Numbered from the stretch's first letter, positions 20,575-30,152 are shown. The stretch is DNA of 64,000 nt from CAWATZ01 sp963784995 (GCA_963784995.1 CAWATZ010000006.1:496001-560000); one strand, 5' to 3'. Numbers and translations: made by a program. The notes: generated from the sequence alone by a model not told the origin.

Positions 20575-21487
20575 CCTGCTGCGCCGCTGCCTGGCCAGCG
20601 TCTGCCGCCACAACCCACCGGGAACCGAGGTCCTGGTCGTGGACGACAACTCGCGCGGAGGCGCCGTCCAGGCCGCCGCCCTGGACTTTCCCGGGGTGCG
20701 CTGTCTGCGGCTTGCTCGCCGGAGTGGCTTCTGTGTGGCCGCCAACGCCGGAGTGCGGTCGGCGACCGGAGCGATCGTCGAGCTTCTCAACGATGACACC
20801 GAGGTGACACCGAACTGGACCGAGTCCGCCCTGGCTCACTTTGCTGATCCGGCCGTGGCTGCCGTGGCGCCGCTGGTCCTCCAGCAAGATGCGGAGCCGA
20901 ACGGATCAGTGCGGATCGACAGCGCCGGGGATCGTTACTTCGTCGGCGGCATTGCCGGCAAGCGCGGGCATGGGCAGATCCTCCGTCCGGAGTATCTGCA
21001 ATCCGGTCCGGTGTTCGGAGCCAGCGCCTCCAGTGCCTTTTATCGCCGGCAAACCTTGCTGGACGTCGGCGGCTTTCCGGAATCGTTCGGCGCTTATTTC
21101 GAGGACGTGGACCTGGCGTTTCGCCTGCACCGGGCCGGCTGCCGGGTGATCTTCGAGCCGGGCTCGCAGGTCTGGCACCGGGTCGGCGCCTCGCACGGCC
21201 GGAACGACCGCCGCTTGCTGGAACAGCAAGCGTGCAACGAGGAACGGGTCTTCTGGCGCAATCTTCCCGCCGGCGTGCTGTGGCGGGCGTTGCCGCTGCA
21301 TCTGCTGGTCCTGGCCGGCAAGGCGTGGCGACGCTGGCGGCAAGGGGAACTGCTGCCGTTTGTGCTGGGGCGACTCCGCCTGCTGACCGAGGTCGGTGAG
21401 GTGATGAGGCATCGCCGACGTCTGGCCGAAGCGGCAAACAGCACGCCGCCGGGTTTGTGGGGGATGGACGAGTGCTGGAACGGTTGA
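20528..21487 (+). CDS. Family 2 glycosyltransferase
   Basis: 319 aa. LSIVIPSHCRVDLLRRCLASV at the N-terminus, VLVVDDNS, LLNDDTEVTPNW and FGASASSAFYRRQTLLDVGGFPESFGAYFEDVDLAFRLHRAG are the GT2 hallmarks. The start is taken as TTG 20528, with GGAGGAG 4-6 nt upstream, because the homologous region begins immediately after it. Earlier in-frame starts lie far inside the previous gene. Paralogue of the preceding enzyme. Confidence 0.87.
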   Translation: MGPSLSIVIPSHCRVDLLRRCLASVCRHNPPGTEVLVVDDNSRGGAVQAAALDFPGVRCLRLARRSGFCVAANAGVRSATGAIVELLNDDTEVTPNWTESALAHFADPAVAAVAPLVLQQDAEPNGSVRIDSAGDRYFVGGIAGKRGHGQILRPEYLQSGPVFGASASSAFYRRQTLLDVGGFPESFGAYFEDVDLAFRLHRAGCRVIFEPGSQVWHRVGASHGRNDRRLLEQQACNEERVFWRNLPAGVLWRALPLHLLVLAGKAWRRWRQGELLPFVLGRLRLLTEVGEVMRHRRRLAEAANSTPPGLWGMDECWNG

Positions 21488-22222
21488 CCCGGGAACGGGC
21501 CTTTCACGATCAGCAAGCCCGGCGTCGCAGCTGGGACCTGACCGATCCGCGCAGTCTCCTCATCGAGGACGAAGCCTGGCTCGATCACGAATGCTGGATT
21601 CGTCCCGCGCTGACCCGACTGGGCGCCGTGGCTGGTCTGCCGGTGCTCGACCTGGGCTGCGGTCCCGGCCTGGCCGCGGTGGTCCTGGCCCGCCGTGGGG
21701 CGAAGGTCACTGCGGTGGACCTGTCGGCCGGTTACCTGGCCGAGGCGGACCGGCGCGAAGGCCAATGGCGTCGCCATCAACCTGGTCCAGGCGGCGGGGG
21801 AGCAGTTGCCCTTCGGCAACGGTCACTTCGCCCGGATCTGGGGCAACGCGGTGCTGCACCATCTGGACCTGGACCTGGCCGTGCCGGAACTGGTCCGCGT
21901 GCTGAGCCCAGGCGGGCGGGCCGTGTTCTGCGAGCCGTGGGGCGGCAATCCTCTCCTGGCCTGGGCCCGTCGAGGATTCCCCTATTCCGGCAAGCAGCGC
22001 ACGGAGGATGAGACACCGCTCCATTCCGGACACGTCAAGAAACTGCAGCAAGGTTTCCGCCAGGTCGAGGTGCAAGGCTTTCAGTTGCTCGGCATGCTGG
22101 GCCGACTGCTGGGCCGAAGCCGGCTCACTGACCGCCTGGAGCGCTGGGATCGCCGTTTGCTGGGGAGCGTGCCGATCCTGCAGCGCTTCTGCCGCTACGT
22201 GGTTGTCACGCTGCGGCGCTAG
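21472..22222 (+). CDS. SAM-dependent methyltransferase (one frameshift)
   Basis: Class I methyltransferase. VLDLGCGPGLAAVVLARRGAKV is motif I (shown here in part: DLGCGPGLAA), followed by VTAVDLSAGYL. Near 21752 an extra base in GACCGGCGCGAAGG shifts the frame. The other frame carries on as KANGVAINLVQAAGEQLPF, HFARIWGNAVLHHL and LSPGGRAVFCEPWG. Corrected length is about 250 aa. It overlaps the end of the second glycosyltransferase gene, so it likely methylates the same glycan or its precursor. Confidence 0.82.
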
Positions 22223-22278
22223 CACTCCAGCGCGACGCCGGGACACGGGTTGCGCCGAATCGCTGTCCGTGCGTCGCG

Positions 22279-22497
22279 CTACTTCCCTGTTAGCCGGACG
22301 GTATCGACTTTCTGGCCGAGCAGGTCGGCCAGTTGCACGGCCACGGTGCTGACCGAGCAGGATTGGGCCAGGATCATGCCGGAGCTGAACCAGACCAAGG
22401 CACGCACCTCGGCAGCGGGAAGATGGGGAAAAGCGCTGGTCAACAAGGCCAGCCAGGCGTACAGTTGGGGAAGGCGAGACAGGGTGATCCTCCAGGA
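22279..22497 (-). pseudogene. Possible N-terminal remnant of an IS4-like transposase
   Basis: A minus-strand frame without a start codon reads ITLSRLPQLYAWLALLTSAF, then WFSSGMILAQSCSVSTVAV and LADLLGQKVDTVR before a stop. This resembles the opening of IS4-type transposases of planctomycetes from memory of the family. No catalytic DDE region follows, so only a short relic would remain. The rest of the 22223-22694 gap holds the palindrome below. Confidence 0.4.
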
Positions 22498-22571
22498 TGC
22501 TCAACCGCCTCAGACACGGTTCAGCATACGGAGTTGGCCAGTCTCGCCCTTCTTTTTTCATACTCAGGCCT

Positions 22572-22666
22572 CAAACCTCCCCCTGTAAGGAGAGGAGTCG
22601 GGGGTGAGGGGTGCGGGGGTTGTCCAGAACCCCTCACCCCCAACCCCTCCCCAGCGGGAGAGGGGA
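22572..22666. repeat. Imperfect C/G-rich palindrome
   Basis: GGGGGTGAGGGGTGCGGGGG pairs with CCCCTCACCCCCAACCCC around TGTCCAGAA. It sits just before the next gene and is a dispersed type often seen beside genes in this lineage. Confidence 0.7.
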
Positions 22667-22694
22667 GACAATACCCGCTGAGGAAGGAGACGCC

Positions 22695-24057
22695 ATGGCC
22701 CTCAAAGACCTGCTCGCTGTCCCCGCTCCGGTCCAGCAAGCCGCCGGCACCCTGGCGGCCCTCGATCGCTGTTTCCTCGTCGGCTTCGGCCGGCTCGGGT
22801 CCCGACCAGGTGCAGACTCTGCAAGCACTGCAGCGCATCTGCACCGGCACGCCGCTGGCCGACCCCCTGGGCAAGGCGGTCGAGGCCCTGGCACGCAACG
22901 AGTTCATCGACAGCCATTTCGTGGCCCTGGCCCTGGCACGAGCCAGCATCCAGGGGGCGATGCACGACGCCCTGCGTGCCCAGGTTGCCGGCGCCCTGGG
23001 CCGACCGATCGAGAAAAGCAACGGTGCCATGCCTCCCGGCGAGACGCCGGCCCAGGTCAAGGTCTGGCAGGAGAGCACGCGCAACTGGCTGATGGAGCTG
23101 GCCCTGGCCGGCTTCAAGCAGCTGGAGTTCCCGACCGTCGCCCCCTTCCAGTCCACCCTCGAACAGCTGCAGGGGCTCCCCCAGACCACGCGCCTGGCCG
23201 CGCTGCTGACCGGCTTCTGGCACGAACTGCTCGACGCCCTGCCGATGTCGGCCCACGAGGACCTGCCCATCTATCGCTGGGTCGATCTGTGGACTCGGGC
23301 CATGATCGGCACTATCCGGCCGCCGCAGCCGCAGGCCGGCACGAAGATCGACGGCACCCTGTCACTGCTCGGCGCCGACCTGCACCATCATGGCTATTTC
23401 GTCAGCTGCGATTGTTACGGGCTCCTCGAGGGGGCAGCCGGGCCGCGAGTGGTGCGGACGACCATCTCCGCCTACAAGGTCGATGTCGTGGTGCGCGACG
23501 AGATGTGGACCTGTTTCGCCCCGCAGACGCAGCCCTTGCTGGAAGCCCTGGGCAAGCCCGCGCAGCTGGAGATCAAGGGGGCGACCCTGCTGCCCGGCGG
23601 CGATCTGCTCTGGGACGGCTCGGCCCGGGTCGGCAAGCCGTTCGTGCTGATGGACGTGGCCGCGAAGATCGCCGGGGTGCCGGCCCCGACGGTGCCGCCG
23701 CTGGATCGCCATCCGCTGCAACTGGCGGAGCCGATCCACCTGACCGGCTACAAGACGGCCAAGGCGCCGCTGCTGGAACTGGACGGGGTGCAGCTTCCCG
23801 TGGCGATGGAGCGCGTCAGCTACCTGGCCGAGGTGCAGGCCGAGCAGGTGCTGAGTTCGGCGGCGCTGGTGGGCTTGCTGCGTTTCGACGGCGGCCGCTG
23901 GTCCATCCAGCCGCTGGCGGTCGCCCCCGCCGACAAGAAGGCCAAACCGATCCACGTCGGGGCCTCGGCGTTCACGGCCCGGACGACCCGGCGCAAGGCC
24001 GACACCCTCGGCATCCTGAAGGGGTTTGCCGGCCGGCTGCTGCGGGCCAAGTCGTGA
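22695..24057 (+). CDS. Conserved hypothetical protein (one frameshift)
   Basis: Starts MALKDLLAVPAPVQQAAGT after AAGGAGA. Near 22800 the frame changes; the continuation SGPDQVQTLQALQRICTG runs to 24057 without further breaks, for a corrected length of about 453 aa. The sequence has an alpha-helical N-terminal half (LADPLGKAVEALARNEF) and a beta-rich C-terminal half. No signal peptide, membrane helix or catalytic motif is seen. I do not recognise the family; the long intact frame after the shift argues that it is functional. Confidence 0.65.
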
Positions 24058-24114
24058 GCCGAGCCACCTTTTCGACCGCGCGGTGACCATCGCCTGCGGC
24101 GCCCACGTCACAGG

Positions 24115-24723
24115 CTATTTCCGGTGCCTCTTTTCCTCGTCGAGCAACTTCACGTAATCCTCCCGGATCATGCACGTGTCTTTCCCCCGAGCGAGCCTGG
24201 CTGCAACCGGCTCCGAATTCGGATCCCAAAGCCGATTCAGGATCACTCCGGCGAAACTGATTCCAAATGCGGTTGCAATCAGCAGCCACGAGACCCAGAG
24301 AACGATTGAAGACATGGGAGCATTCCTGGAAAACCAGTCGGTGAGGTAGCGAACCATTAACAACAAAGCAGTAGCAGCAAGACCGTAGTAAAAGAAGGGC
24401 CCCGTCGTCTCACCGTTCTGAGCCGAGCGGTCTTGGCGGGCCTGCCGAAACATGTGTTTTTGAATCCACCCGCAATTGGGACAAGGAGCAGCTTTGCATT
24501 CCCTTTTCTTCTTTTCGGCCAATTCCGATTCTGCCTCCGCTACCGCGCGCTGTCTTGCCCCTTCATTGTCCATGCCGTAGAGGCTCGTTCCGCTCCCGAA
24601 TGCCTCGATGGTAAGCGGGTATACGTACGTCGTTCTGCAGGATTCGCAAGCCACCTCTTTGATAACTTGCTGAATCTGGGTCGCGCTGTACTGATTCCAC
24701 GTAATCGGAATTGGAATCATCAC
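24115..24723 (-). CDS. Hypothetical membrane protein with zinc-ribbon-like cysteines
   Basis: 202 aa. The N-terminal part has CESCRTTYVYPL and CKAAPCPNCGWIQKH, two CxxC pairs consistent with a zinc ribbon. Two membrane helices follow (FFYYGLAATALLLMVRYL and IVLWVSWLLIATAFGISF), and the C-terminus is charged. Codon use is less GC-biased than in its neighbours, which may point to a different origin. No function can be assigned. Confidence 0.6.
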   Translation of the reverse strand: MMIPIPITWNQYSATQIQQVIKEVACESCRTTYVYPLTIEAFGSGTSLYGMDNEGARQRAVAEAESELAEKKKRECKAAPCPNCGWIQKHMFRQARQDRSAQNGETTGPFFYYGLAATALLLMVRYLTDWFSRNAPMSSIVLWVSWLLIATAFGISFAGVILNRLWDPNSEPVAARLARGKDTCMIREDYVKLLDEEKRHRK

Positions 24724-24796
24724 GATCGATCAACCCTCAGATAAGGACTTCCGATGCTGCGTTGTGACTGCACCTTCTTCCGCCGTCGAACGCCAA

Positions 24797-24867
24797 GGAT
24801 TCGATCCGAACTGCCGGCAGACACCTCGAACGTCTGCCAAGCCGGATCGGCAGTTCGGATCGAATCC
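24797..24867. repeat. Intergenic palindrome
   Basis: GGATTCGATCCGAACTGCCG with its inverse at the other end and an inner GCAGAC/GTCTGC pair. The following 24868-25080 is T- and C-rich on the plus strand and shows no gene. Confidence 0.8.
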
Positions 24868-25080
24868 TGTTGAACTGTGGCGCGGGTTGGACCCCGAGCC
24901 ACCCCACGTCAGGCCCTGGCTCTGGGGTTTCCATCCGCAGCCGGCCCCTTTCCTCCCGGCATTCTACCCCCTGCCTCACGCACCCCGCAACTCCCTACCT
25001 GCTTTTTTCCCTGGTGCTGCCGCCGTTGTTCCTGGGCTCCTGCCTTTCGGACCGGAAGTCTTGCGGAGTGCGGAAGGACG

Positions 25081-26196
25081 TCACGCGGCCGCGCCCGTCC
25101 GGGTCAACCGCACCGCCGTCAGCACGTAGCGGAACTGATAGCGCTGGGGCTCCTGCTGCAAGCGTTCCTGGATGCGCTGGTAAACCTGGTCGATGACCTG
25201 GGGAGCCAGGCCGGGGCCGGCCAGGGCCTTGCGGACAATCGGCTCGGTGAAGGCACGCAGGAACCCGGTGTAGTCGGCCGCGAACGTCTGCACGTCTCCA
25301 CTGCGCTGGAACTCGATCAGGAAGGGAGTCGGCACCTCCAGCGTCTCGGCGCGATCGACCGAGAACAGGCCGCGCACCGGCGAGTTGGCCCGGTCCAGCG
25401 GGGCGATCGTTTCCTCGACCGTCCGGGTGTAGATCGGGATCAGCAAGCGCTCGCAGCGATCGCGGGGCACCACTCCCCGGGCGACCAGGTCCAGCAGTGC
25501 GTCGTTGAGCGCATCGTAGAGCCCATCGACAACCCGGCCGCGGGCGTCGTCGCCCGGACTGGCGATCAGCAGCTTGCCGCCCGGAACAAGCTCTTTGGCC
25601 CGGCAATGCAAAAACCGCACCAGGTCGGCGTCGGCCTGAGTGCGGAACGCCTCCTCCACCCGGGGCGGCACCTGCAGCCCTGGCCGGGGCGGCACCGGCC
25701 GGCGATAGACGACGAAATCGGGGATCAGCACGTCCGGCAGGTGGTCCAGCCAGAGCAGGGCGTTGAAACAGGTGGCCAGGTGGACCGTGCCGCCCGGCAC
25801 GAGCGGACCGTAGAACGAGCCGGCCACGGCACTGGCGAAGACGTCGGGAGGAAACCCGCCCGTTTGCGCGGGATCGTGCAGGCTGGTAAACAGCCGGTTG
25901 AAATTGCTGCTGGGCAGATCGTTGTACACCGTCTGGATCGGCTGGCGGGTGAAGTGCCGCAGGGCCGAGGCGAGCTGCCGCATCATCTCGATGGCGTTCT
26001 TGCCTTCCGACGAGCCCAGGTCCAGCAGGGTCACCGGCAGCGTCTCCGGCGGCAAGACCAGCTCGGCCACGGCCTCCTCCAGCCAGCCGTGCAGCAGCTG
26101 GATCGAGGCCCGCTGGCCCGACGAGTACTGGTCGTAATAGCCCTCCCCCTTCATTCCCGGCGTCACAGGCATGGCCATCGGCCCTCGCGTTGCCAT
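25081..26196 (-). CDS. SABATH-type SAM-dependent carboxyl methyltransferase
   Basis: 371 aa. It matches the plant salicylic acid / theobromine carboxyl methyltransferase family (Methyltransf_7): MKGEGYYDQYSSGQRASIQL at the N-terminus, LLDLGSSEGKNA for SAM binding, VYNDLPSSNFNRLF, and SFYGPLVPGGTVHLATCFNA followed by LLWL as the aromatic substrate wall. FLHCRAKELVPGGKLLI follows. Family members methylate small carboxylic acids or nitrogen heterocycles. The ATG at 26196 is used; ATG codons 6 and 8 residues later are equally possible. The gene stands alone, so the substrate is unknown. Confidence 0.8.
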   Translation of the reverse strand: MATRGPMAMPVTPGMKGEGYYDQYSSGQRASIQLLHGWLEEAVAELVLPPETLPVTLLDLGSSEGKNAIEMMRQLASALRHFTRQPIQTVYNDLPSSNFNRLFTSLHDPAQTGGFPPDVFASAVAGSFYGPLVPGGTVHLATCFNALLWLDHLPDVLIPDFVVYRRPVPPRPGLQVPPRVEEAFRTQADADLVRFLHCRAKELVPGGKLLIASPGDDARGRVVDGLYDALNDALLDLVARGVVPRDRCERLLIPIYTRTVEETIAPLDRANSPVRGLFSVDRAETLEVPTPFLIEFQRSGDVQTFAADYTGFLRAFTEPIVRKALAGPGLAPQVIDQVYQRIQERLQQEPQRYQFRYVLTAVRLTRTGAAA

Positions 26197-26517
26197 CGTC
26201 GTGGGATTCCACCGCTCGCTTGCTATCCTATTGACCTGGCCCCTGTTGCAGGACGGCAGTCGGCGCGATAGGATAATCCTCAGATTCCGATGGGAAGACC
26301 AATGCAGGTAAAGGCAGCCAGTTCGGCTGTCGAATCCAAACCGAAGTGGTCATCGAGAGGGTGATTGGGTTCGTGTTGCAGGCGCAGGGGAAGTGGAGAT
26401 TCCCTTTCTTGGCCTGGTCGGATCGGACCGGGTCCAGCAGGATCAGGAAGCCAATTGACGTGTCCAGGATCCGGCCCCAAAGGGGACGCTGCCTTGCTGT
26501 TACTGGAGATAGGACTC
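26197..26517. other. Intergenic region between divergent genes
   Basis: 320 bp separating the SABATH methyltransferase and the ANTAR regulator. CTATCCTAT and ATAGGATA form an inverted pair around 26223-26275 that could hold back-to-back promoter elements. No gene or terminator hairpin is seen in the rest. Confidence 0.35.
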
Positions 26518-27123
26518 ATGACACGCACGCTCCCAGCATTGTCCGAGTTGAAGGTCGTCCTGGTCGAAGACGATCCGACTGCACGGGTGTTTCTGCGCGA
26601 AGCGCTGCAGACGCAGCTGGGACACCAGGTCATCGGCGAGGCCACCACGGGACCGGACATGGTCCGGATGGTGCTGACCATGCAGCCGGACGTGGTGGTC
26701 TTTGACATTCACCTGCCGGGCATGAACGGTCTGGAGGCGCTGCGGCAAATCTACCAGGAGCGCGTGGTGGCGGCCGTGGCCATCACCGGCGATCGCGATC
26801 AGGACCTGGTGCGCCAGGCCGTGGAAGAGCACGTCATGGCCTTCCTGGTCAAGCCGGTCGAGGCCCATCAGCTCGGCCCCGCCCTGCACGTGGCCTGGGC
26901 CCAGTTCCAGGAGCTGCAACTGCTCTCCAGCGAGAATGCCTCGCTCAAGCAGAACCTGGAGAACCGCAAGACCATCGAGCGTGCCAAGGGCGTGCTCATG
27001 AAACGCTTTCGCTGGACCGAGGCCGAGGCCTTCCGCCGGCTGCAGCGCGCCGCCATGAACCAGCGCACCACCATGGTCGATCTGGCCCGCAACGTCATCA
27101 ACGGCATCGACGTCGATCTCTGA
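26518..27123 (+). CDS. ANTAR-domain response regulator (RNA-binding antiterminator)
   Basis: 201 aa. Receiver domain: VVLVEDDPTAR acidic pocket, phospho-accepting Asp in VVVFDIHLPGMNG, and FLVKPVEAHQL with the conserved Lys. A coiled-coil linker follows, then an ANTAR domain (TIERAKGVLMKRFRWTEAEA, then FRRLQRAAMNQRTTMVDLA). ANTAR proteins bind paired hairpins in mRNA leaders and prevent termination. GGAG lies about 10 nt before ATG 26518. The histidine kinase gene 220 bp downstream is the obvious partner. The RNA target is not identified. Confidence 0.93.
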   Translation: MTRTLPALSELKVVLVEDDPTARVFLREALQTQLGHQVIGEATTGPDMVRMVLTMQPDVVVFDIHLPGMNGLEALRQIYQERVVAAVAITGDRDQDLVRQAVEEHVMAFLVKPVEAHQLGPALHVAWAQFQELQLLSSENASLKQNLENRKTIERAKGVLMKRFRWTEAEAFRRLQRAAMNQRTTMVDLARNVINGIDVDL

Positions 27124-27135
27124 GACCCGGTTCCC

Positions 27136-27190
27136 CAAGCCGCTTGCGGCTTAGCGCACTCCGCTGTTGCGATAAGCCGCAAGCGGCTTG
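27136..27190. repeat. Palindrome, AAGCCGCTTGCGGCTTAGCG type (family C)
   Basis: AAGCCGCTTGCGGCTTA and its inverse TAAGCCGCAAGCGGCTT flank an approximately 20-nt centre. Each arm is itself palindromic. Same family at 16.1, 50.8 and 60.75 kb. Confidence 0.88.
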
Positions 27191-27343
27191 GTGGACCTTT
27201 CTTCTCTTCTGCTTCCGTTTGACATTGCGCGCCGGTGAGTTATGGTAGAAGTGGGGAAACTCCCTCCTTTCCTGCCTGACGGACCCGATCGGCAGGCCGG
27301 CCCCCCAGGTCCCGCACAGCTTCTCCCCGAGAGGCCTTGCCTC

Positions 27344-28150
27344 ATGACCGTGATCAATCCCGCGCCCGCGGCCGCTGCTCTTGAGCCCTCCCGGCGGCCG
27401 GCGGAGGGCGATGGCGAACTGCTCCGCCGCCTGGCCGGCTGTCTGGCCCACAACGTCAACAATGCCCTGACCGGTGTGATTGGCTACCTGGAGCTGGGAC
27501 TGCGCGACCTGTCGCCGCGCAGCCCCGTCGCCGGCCACTTGCAGGCTGGCCTGAGCTGTGCCTTCCAGGCGGCGGCAGCGGTCAAGCGCATCATCACCTT
27601 TGTCTCGCGTCCCGAGGGCCTGCCCGTTCAGGAACCGGTGCATCTGGCGGACCTGGTCGAGCAGTTGGTCAAGCGGCTGCGGAACGAGGCGCCGGCCCTG
27701 ACGATCCAGTCGCTTTGTTCGGATTCCGGCTGGGTGCTGGCCAGCGCCCCGGCGCTGCAGTCCGCCCTGCAGCAGCTGATCGACAACGCCCTCGAGGCGA
27801 TGCCGGCCGGCGGCACCCTTCAGTTCCGGCTGGAGCAGAGCGACGACTGGTGCCGGCTGTCGGTTGCCGATACGGGCGAAGGGGTGCCCCCCGAGTTCCA
27901 ACCGTACCTGTTCCTGCCGTTCCACACGACCAAGCCGTCCGGACACCTGGGCCTGGGCCTGGTGCAGTGCCGGGAGCTGCTGCGCTTGCTGGGCGGCCGG
28001 CTGGAGCTGGCGACCGTGGTCGGCCAGGGAACCACGGTAACCCTGGCACTCCCGGCCCTGTCCCCGCCGGACCGGTTACGCGAGGAAGGCAGCGAACCTC
28101 TGCCCGCCTCGGCGACCGAAGCCTTCACTTCGGGCTGCTGCGTGATTTGA
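27344..28150 (+). CDS. Histidine kinase paired with the ANTAR regulator
   Basis: 268 aa from ATG 27344. H-box LAHNVNNALTGVIGYLELG (residues about 31-49) with an N-x-N pattern after the histidine, then an HATPase domain: LIDNALEAMPAGG (N box), VADTGEGVP (G1), LPFHTTKPSGHLGLGLVQC (G2). No sensor domain or membrane helix is seen, so it is cytoplasmic and presumably takes its signal from another protein. Probably phosphorylates the upstream ANTAR regulator. Confidence 0.88.
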   Translation: MTVINPAPAAAALEPSRRPAEGDGELLRRLAGCLAHNVNNALTGVIGYLELGLRDLSPRSPVAGHLQAGLSCAFQAAAAVKRIITFVSRPEGLPVQEPVHLADLVEQLVKRLRNEAPALTIQSLCSDSGWVLASAPALQSALQQLIDNALEAMPAGGTLQFRLEQSDDWCRLSVADTGEGVPPEFQPYLFLPFHTTKPSGHLGLGLVQCRELLRLLGGRLELATVVGQGTTVTLALPALSPPDRLREEGSEPLPASATEAFTSGCCVI

Positions 28151-28165
28151 CCTGCCAGGCCGGGC

Positions 28166-28360
28166 TCCAGGCCTGCTGAGCCGCGCACGCAGCGCAGCGG
28201 AGTAAGCGGCCCTGCGGGCTCCCAGACCGCTTACTCCGCTGCGCTGCGTGCGCGGCTCAGCAGGCCTGGAGCCGAGCCGCGCACGCAGCGCAGCGGAGTA
28301 AGCGGCCCTGCGGGCTCCCAGACCGCTTACTCCGCTGCGCTGCGTGCGCGGCTCGGCAGG
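28166..28360. repeat. Two tandem copies of palindrome family B
   Basis: Two adjacent hairpins of about 100 and 85 nt, each with arms GAGCCGCGCACGCAGCGCAG plus CGGAGTAAGCGG and its inverse. The first is extended by CTCCAGGCCTGCT / AGCAGGCCTGGAG. It fills most of the gap before the TolC-like gene; 28361-28468 shows only the leader of that gene. Confidence 0.88.
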
Positions 28361-28468
28361 GTAAGCCGGGTCAAGGGAAATCGTTGCATCGAAAGCACGG
28401 ATCAATCCGATAATTCCGAATAGGGAACCGCTGGGCGAAGCGCGCCCGCACCGAGAAGGAGTCTCGCC

Positions 28469-30088
28469 ATGTCCGCTCGATGGCATGCCATTGCCCTGCT
28501 GGCGGTCTGGCTCCTGCTCTGGGGCCGGGCTGCTCCCGCCGGGGACATTCCAATCGTCTCCGGCCCGCCTCCCCAGCTGCCGCCTCCCGGACCCCGCATG
28601 ACGCCCGTCCTGAACGGACCGATCATCTCGGAAGGCGGCCAACCGCCCAGCCTGGGCCCGGCCCAGCCGGGAGAGTGCGACCTGGCGTTACCGATCAACC
28701 TGGCGACGGCCTTGCGGCTGGCGGATGCCCGGCCGCTGGTCATTGCCGCCGCCCAGGCCAGCTTGCAGGTGGCCCTGGCCCAGCTGGCGGCCGCCAAGGT
28801 CCTCTGGCTGCCCGACGTCTATCTCGGAGGCAGCTACTACCGGCACGATGGCGGCGTCGAGGGCGTGTCCGGCAATCAGTTCACCAACGGCCGGAACCAG
28901 TTCATGCTGGGCGGCGGCCCGATGGCCGTGTTCGCGGCCACCGACGCCATCTTTTCGCCGCTGGCGATCAAGCAGACCGTAAAGGCCCGTGAGATCGACC
29001 TCCAGACGGCACGCAACAATGCCCTGCTGGCCGTGTCCGACAGCTACTTCAACGTACAGCAGGCCCGTGGCCGGCTGGCCGGGGCCCAGGACACGGTGGC
29101 CAAGGCCACCGACCTGGCCGCCACGGTCCGCAAGCTGGCCACCGACCTGACGCCGCCCAACGAAACCAACCGGGCGCTGACGGAACTGGCCGAGCTGCAG
29201 CAGGCCGAGGCCCTGGCCCGGCAGAACTGGCGCACCGCCAGCGCCGAGCTGACGCGGGTCCTGCGCCTCAACCCCGGAGCGGTCATCGCGCCGCTGGAGC
29301 CGCCGCACTTGCAGGTGACCCTGATTTCGCCCGGCGAATCGGTCGATGAGCTGGTGCCGATAGGTCTGCTGAACCGGCCGGAACTGGAATCGCAGAAGGC
29401 CCTGGTCGAGGCGACGCTGATCCGCATCCGGCAGGAGAAGATGCGTCCGCTGCTGCCCAGCCTGGTGCTGATGGGCAACCCGGTGCCCGCGGCCCCCGGC
29501 GGCTACCTCATGGGCGGCCTCTATGCCTCGGACGTCGGTGGAAACAGCAATCCCTTGACGGGCCGAAACGACGTGGCCGTGGAGCTGGTCTGGCAGCTGC
29601 AAAACATGGGTTTTGGCAATCGGGCCCAGGTCAAGTTGCGGCAGGGGGAGAAGGACCAGGCCCTGGTGGAGCTGTTCCGCCTGCAGGACCAGGTGGCCGC
29701 CGAGGTCGCCCAGGCGGTCGCCGAGATGAAGTCGGCCTGGGCCCGCGTCACCCAGGCCGAGGAAGGTCTGAAGCAGGCCCAGATCACCTATGCGGGCAAC
29801 CTCAAGGGACTGAGCCAGACCACGCGCTTCGGCGACATCCTGACGCTGGTCAATCGGCCGCAGGAAGTCGTGGCCGCTCTGCAAATGCTGGCCCGGGCTT
29901 ACGACAACTATTACGTCAGCGTCAACGACTACAACCGGGCCCAGTTCCGACTCTACCACGCCCTGGGTTACCCGGCCGGCATCCTGGCCTGCGACAAAAC
30001 GCCCGGCGAGGTCAAGCCGGTCGATACGTCCCGTCCGCCGCAGATGGCACCGGTCATCGAAACGGTGCCCTGTCAGTGCCCGCGCTGA
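28469..30088 (+). CDS. TolC-family outer membrane protein
   Basis: 539 aa. A signal peptide (MSARWHAIALLAVWLLLWG) is followed by a proline-rich spacer and two TolC-type repeats. Each repeat has a long helical hairpin: LATALRLADARPLVIAAA through LLAVSDSYFNVQQARGRLAG, then QDQVAAEVAQAVAEMKSAWA through KGLSQTTRFGDILTLVNRP. The length fits the outer membrane factor family. No inner-membrane pump or adaptor is encoded nearby, so the partner must be elsewhere. AGAAGGAG precedes the start. Confidence 0.87.
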   Translation: MSARWHAIALLAVWLLLWGRAAPAGDIPIVSGPPPQLPPPGPRMTPVLNGPIISEGGQPPSLGPAQPGECDLALPINLATALRLADARPLVIAAAQASLQVALAQLAAAKVLWLPDVYLGGSYYRHDGGVEGVSGNQFTNGRNQFMLGGGPMAVFAATDAIFSPLAIKQTVKAREIDLQTARNNALLAVSDSYFNVQQARGRLAGAQDTVAKATDLAATVRKLATDLTPPNETNRALTELAELQQAEALARQNWRTASAELTRVLRLNPGAVIAPLEPPHLQVTLISPGESVDELVPIGLLNRPELESQKALVEATLIRIRQEKMRPLLPSLVLMGNPVPAAPGGYLMGGLYASDVGGNSNPLTGRNDVAVELVWQLQNMGFGNRAQVKLRQGEKDQALVELFRLQDQVAAEVAQAVAEMKSAWARVTQAEEGLKQAQITYAGNLKGLSQTTRFGDILTLVNRPQEVVAALQMLARAYDNYYVSVNDYNRAQFRLYHALGYPAGILACDKTPGEVKPVDTSRPPQMAPVIETVPCQCPR

Positions 30089-30145
30089 TTGTAGGCATCA
30101 CGCTCCGCGTGATGCTCCCATCACGCGGAGCGTGATGCCTACAAT
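30088..30145. repeat. Palindrome between convergent genes, probable terminator
   Basis: ATTGTAGGCATCACGCTCCG and its inverse, with inner self-complementary segments. It lies between the ends of two convergent genes and could serve both as terminator. Confidence 0.85.
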
Positions 30146-30152
30146 TCGAGAA

